A stretch of 64,000 nt of DNA, taken from assembly GCA_008711295.1 (NCBI GenBank), contig VUYV01000292.1, forward strand, positions 62,001-126,000, read 5' to 3'. The DNA comes from Anarhynchus alexandrinus (Eukaryota > Chordata > Aves > Charadriiformes > Charadriidae). Both the position numbers and the translations under genes were made by a program. The notes beneath the pieces are model-generated. The model was not told the DNA's origin, did not search any database, and worked only from the letters and a program-made list of their open reading frames with translations. Of the stretch, positions 62,308 through 64,000 are shown piece after piece (within the stretch, counting starts at the first letter, position 1; each line of letters opens with the position of its first letter).

Positions 62308-64000
62308 AAGAGAGGCAGAAGAACTGTTTTGTCTTTTCTAAGAAGAAAAAAAAAATAATTAATTTTCAATCTTGAACCATCTACTTCATTTACTCCCTCT
62401 AAAGTCAGGGTAGCCTGTAGTACATTGTCATGATACACTCTGCAAAGCAAAAGTAGAAAAACCTGGGGAAAAACGGCAGCAAGCACTTCAGCAAAACTTC
62501 AAGACTTCACTATTGCAGGTGATATAAATAAAGGGAGTTCCTTAAACTTAGGTGGAATTACAGCAGTGTATTATAAATTGGCCTAGATATTTATGCTTTC
62601 TATCTCTTTTTACCTGAAAGCCAGCTACAGGGGCGGTCTACTCTTAGTCTACTTCCTAGGGCATTCTTCCTTTGAAAATACCAAAACGTTTTTGTAGTTT
62701 GGTTTCTGTGCACTGGCAAGAGTGACTACACTGGCTGATTTTCCTCCACACGTACCTCTGCATTAGCCACATTTCTGAGTCTCCTCCCTACCTAACATAA
62801 AACCTGACTGAAAATCTGAGTGTAGAGAGCTGAATTTGGCTTCCTTTCAAAATGACTATACTGCATAAGCCCTTCAGTTCTTACTCAAGTACTACAGATA
62901 TTCTCATCTGAAAAATTAATTAAATACCAATTATTTTGTCACAGTTCAAAATCCATTGTTATTTTGCAGGTCTTGCTGATGTTTTTGACACTGAAGATAG
63001 TTGCTGATGGGAAAGTGTACACTATGTATAAATGATGTTTCATCTCATAGTTCAAACAGTCATTGCATTTGCTATAAATGTATAAAATTCTCTTCACATT
63101 TAAACAGCAGCTTAATTCCACCCACTTCATCTGGAATGGTGCCCAAGCTAGTAGAAGGAAAGTCAGGATAAATTATCCTAGTCACAAGCATTTCTCTTCT
63201 ATTCAGTACTGTTCCTTACCTACAACCAAGCACCTTAAAGTTTTTATGTTCTTACATAGCTGAGTATAGCTTACATAGCTGAGTATGGGTGGTTTTGAAC
63301 TATTTTCCCATTACAGTTTTTGATATTCTGAAGAGCTGAACTGGTGCTTCTCTCCCCACTTGTAGGAGCAGTAGAGGTATTTTATTTTTTTCTTGACAAA
63401 AAACACAAACCAAACAGATAACCACCGAGAAGGAAGCACTACCTGGCTCATTCCCAATGCAACAGAGTTGTAGCTCTGAGAGAACAGCAACAACCTAGTG
63501 CTTTTATGAAAAATCCTTTGACTTCTAAGCCAACAACGCCTACATTTTGAGGAGGATAAATTTCACACCTCGTGACTAGCCCTTACCTCTTTCTTTAAGG
63601 ATTTTTAACAAGAGTTTCAATACGTCTCTCCTTACTGCTAGGACTCACCGACTCCGCTCTCCCACTCAACAAGAACACTTTGAACCATACACATGCATTT
63701 TACACAGTTTTTAACAAGCTCTGCGAGGCAGGCTGTTTCCCTAGGGCATAGATGAAAATAACACCTCAGGAAAAGGCTTTCTGTCCTCAAGAGGAGGCCA
63801 AGCACAATGGGGAAAGCAGAACCACCACGCGACAGCCACAGTCGTTCTTCATGCTGCTCAGCCTCAGAAGGTGCTCTGTGGACCTCACTCCTTGCTCTTA
63901 AGGAGGGGACCACAGGATCCGGCTCCTGCATTTTATTTGTTATAAAGCAACTTCTCTATTGCTTACTCCTCTCCTTCCCAGCACTTATTTCAGAAACACA
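62308..64000. other. Noncoding DNA to window end, no gene confirmed
   Basis: AT-rich unique DNA with a 19-bp tandem duplication at 63251-63287. The last 370 bases are less AT-rich and carry a 97-codon minus-strand frame (63638-63931) without a recognised domain. It could be an exon or part of a transcript continuing beyond the window, but nothing here proves it. Confidence 0.45.
63251..63287 (+). repeat. 19-bp tandem duplication
   Basis: CTTACATAGCTGAGTATAG (63251-63269) is followed directly by CTTACATAGCTGAGTATG. They are identical over the first 17 bases, which suggests a young slippage or template-switch duplication. Confidence 0.9.

Noticed and set aside
1..64000. CRISPR arrays, operons, ribosome-binding sites, prophage
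   Set aside because: The window is vertebrate nuclear DNA. No regularly spaced repeats or bacterial gene organisation were seen.

Overview
This window looks like AT-rich, CpG-poor, gene-poor bird DNA, either intergenic or deep intron. The avian call rests on repeats. There is a solitary retroviral-type LTR of a family common in birds (18960-19691) and several CR1 LINE pieces. No protein-coding gene, rRNA or tRNA can be supported. The longest open frames (about 178 codons, at 50544-51080 and 54979-55515, both minus strand) show no recognisable domain and are within what chance allows here.

Layout. 1-2093 is AT-rich single-copy DNA with one clear hairpin. 2094-2987 is a polypurine GGAA/GGGA array interrupted by a 614-base assembly gap. 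3240-3375 is a probable ancient MIR/CORE-SINE. 3376-18959 is mostly unique DNA with a second MIR-like piece (17070-17150), a possible LINE ORF1 relic (12690-12900) and low-complexity tracts. The solo LTR follows. 19692-41719 is mostly unique but holds a short CR1 3' end (22309-22432) and an old CR1/L3-type ORF2 fragment (36075-36420) that can still be read as protein. 41720-42130 holds a degenerate CR1 end and the best MIR-like copy. 42131-58683 is mostly unique, with a possible U2 snRNA scrap (48862-48905). 58685-59036 is a CR1 piece including the ORF2 C-terminus. 59037-64000 is unique DNA with homopolymer tracts.

All four CR1-type copies lie on the minus strand. LINEs in introns are more often antisense to the host gene, so this fits weakly with an intron of a plus-strand gene, but four copies prove nothing. 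The points most worth a second look are the readable ancient LINE ORF2, the MIR-like SINEs, several perfect inverted repeats (53482-53514, 1223-1257, 47311-47359), a few homeodomain-site-rich blocks that may be conserved noncoding elements, and repeated A/C-rich (or T/G-rich) tracts. I found no convincing new biological system. All similarity calls come from memory of consensus sequences and no search was run.
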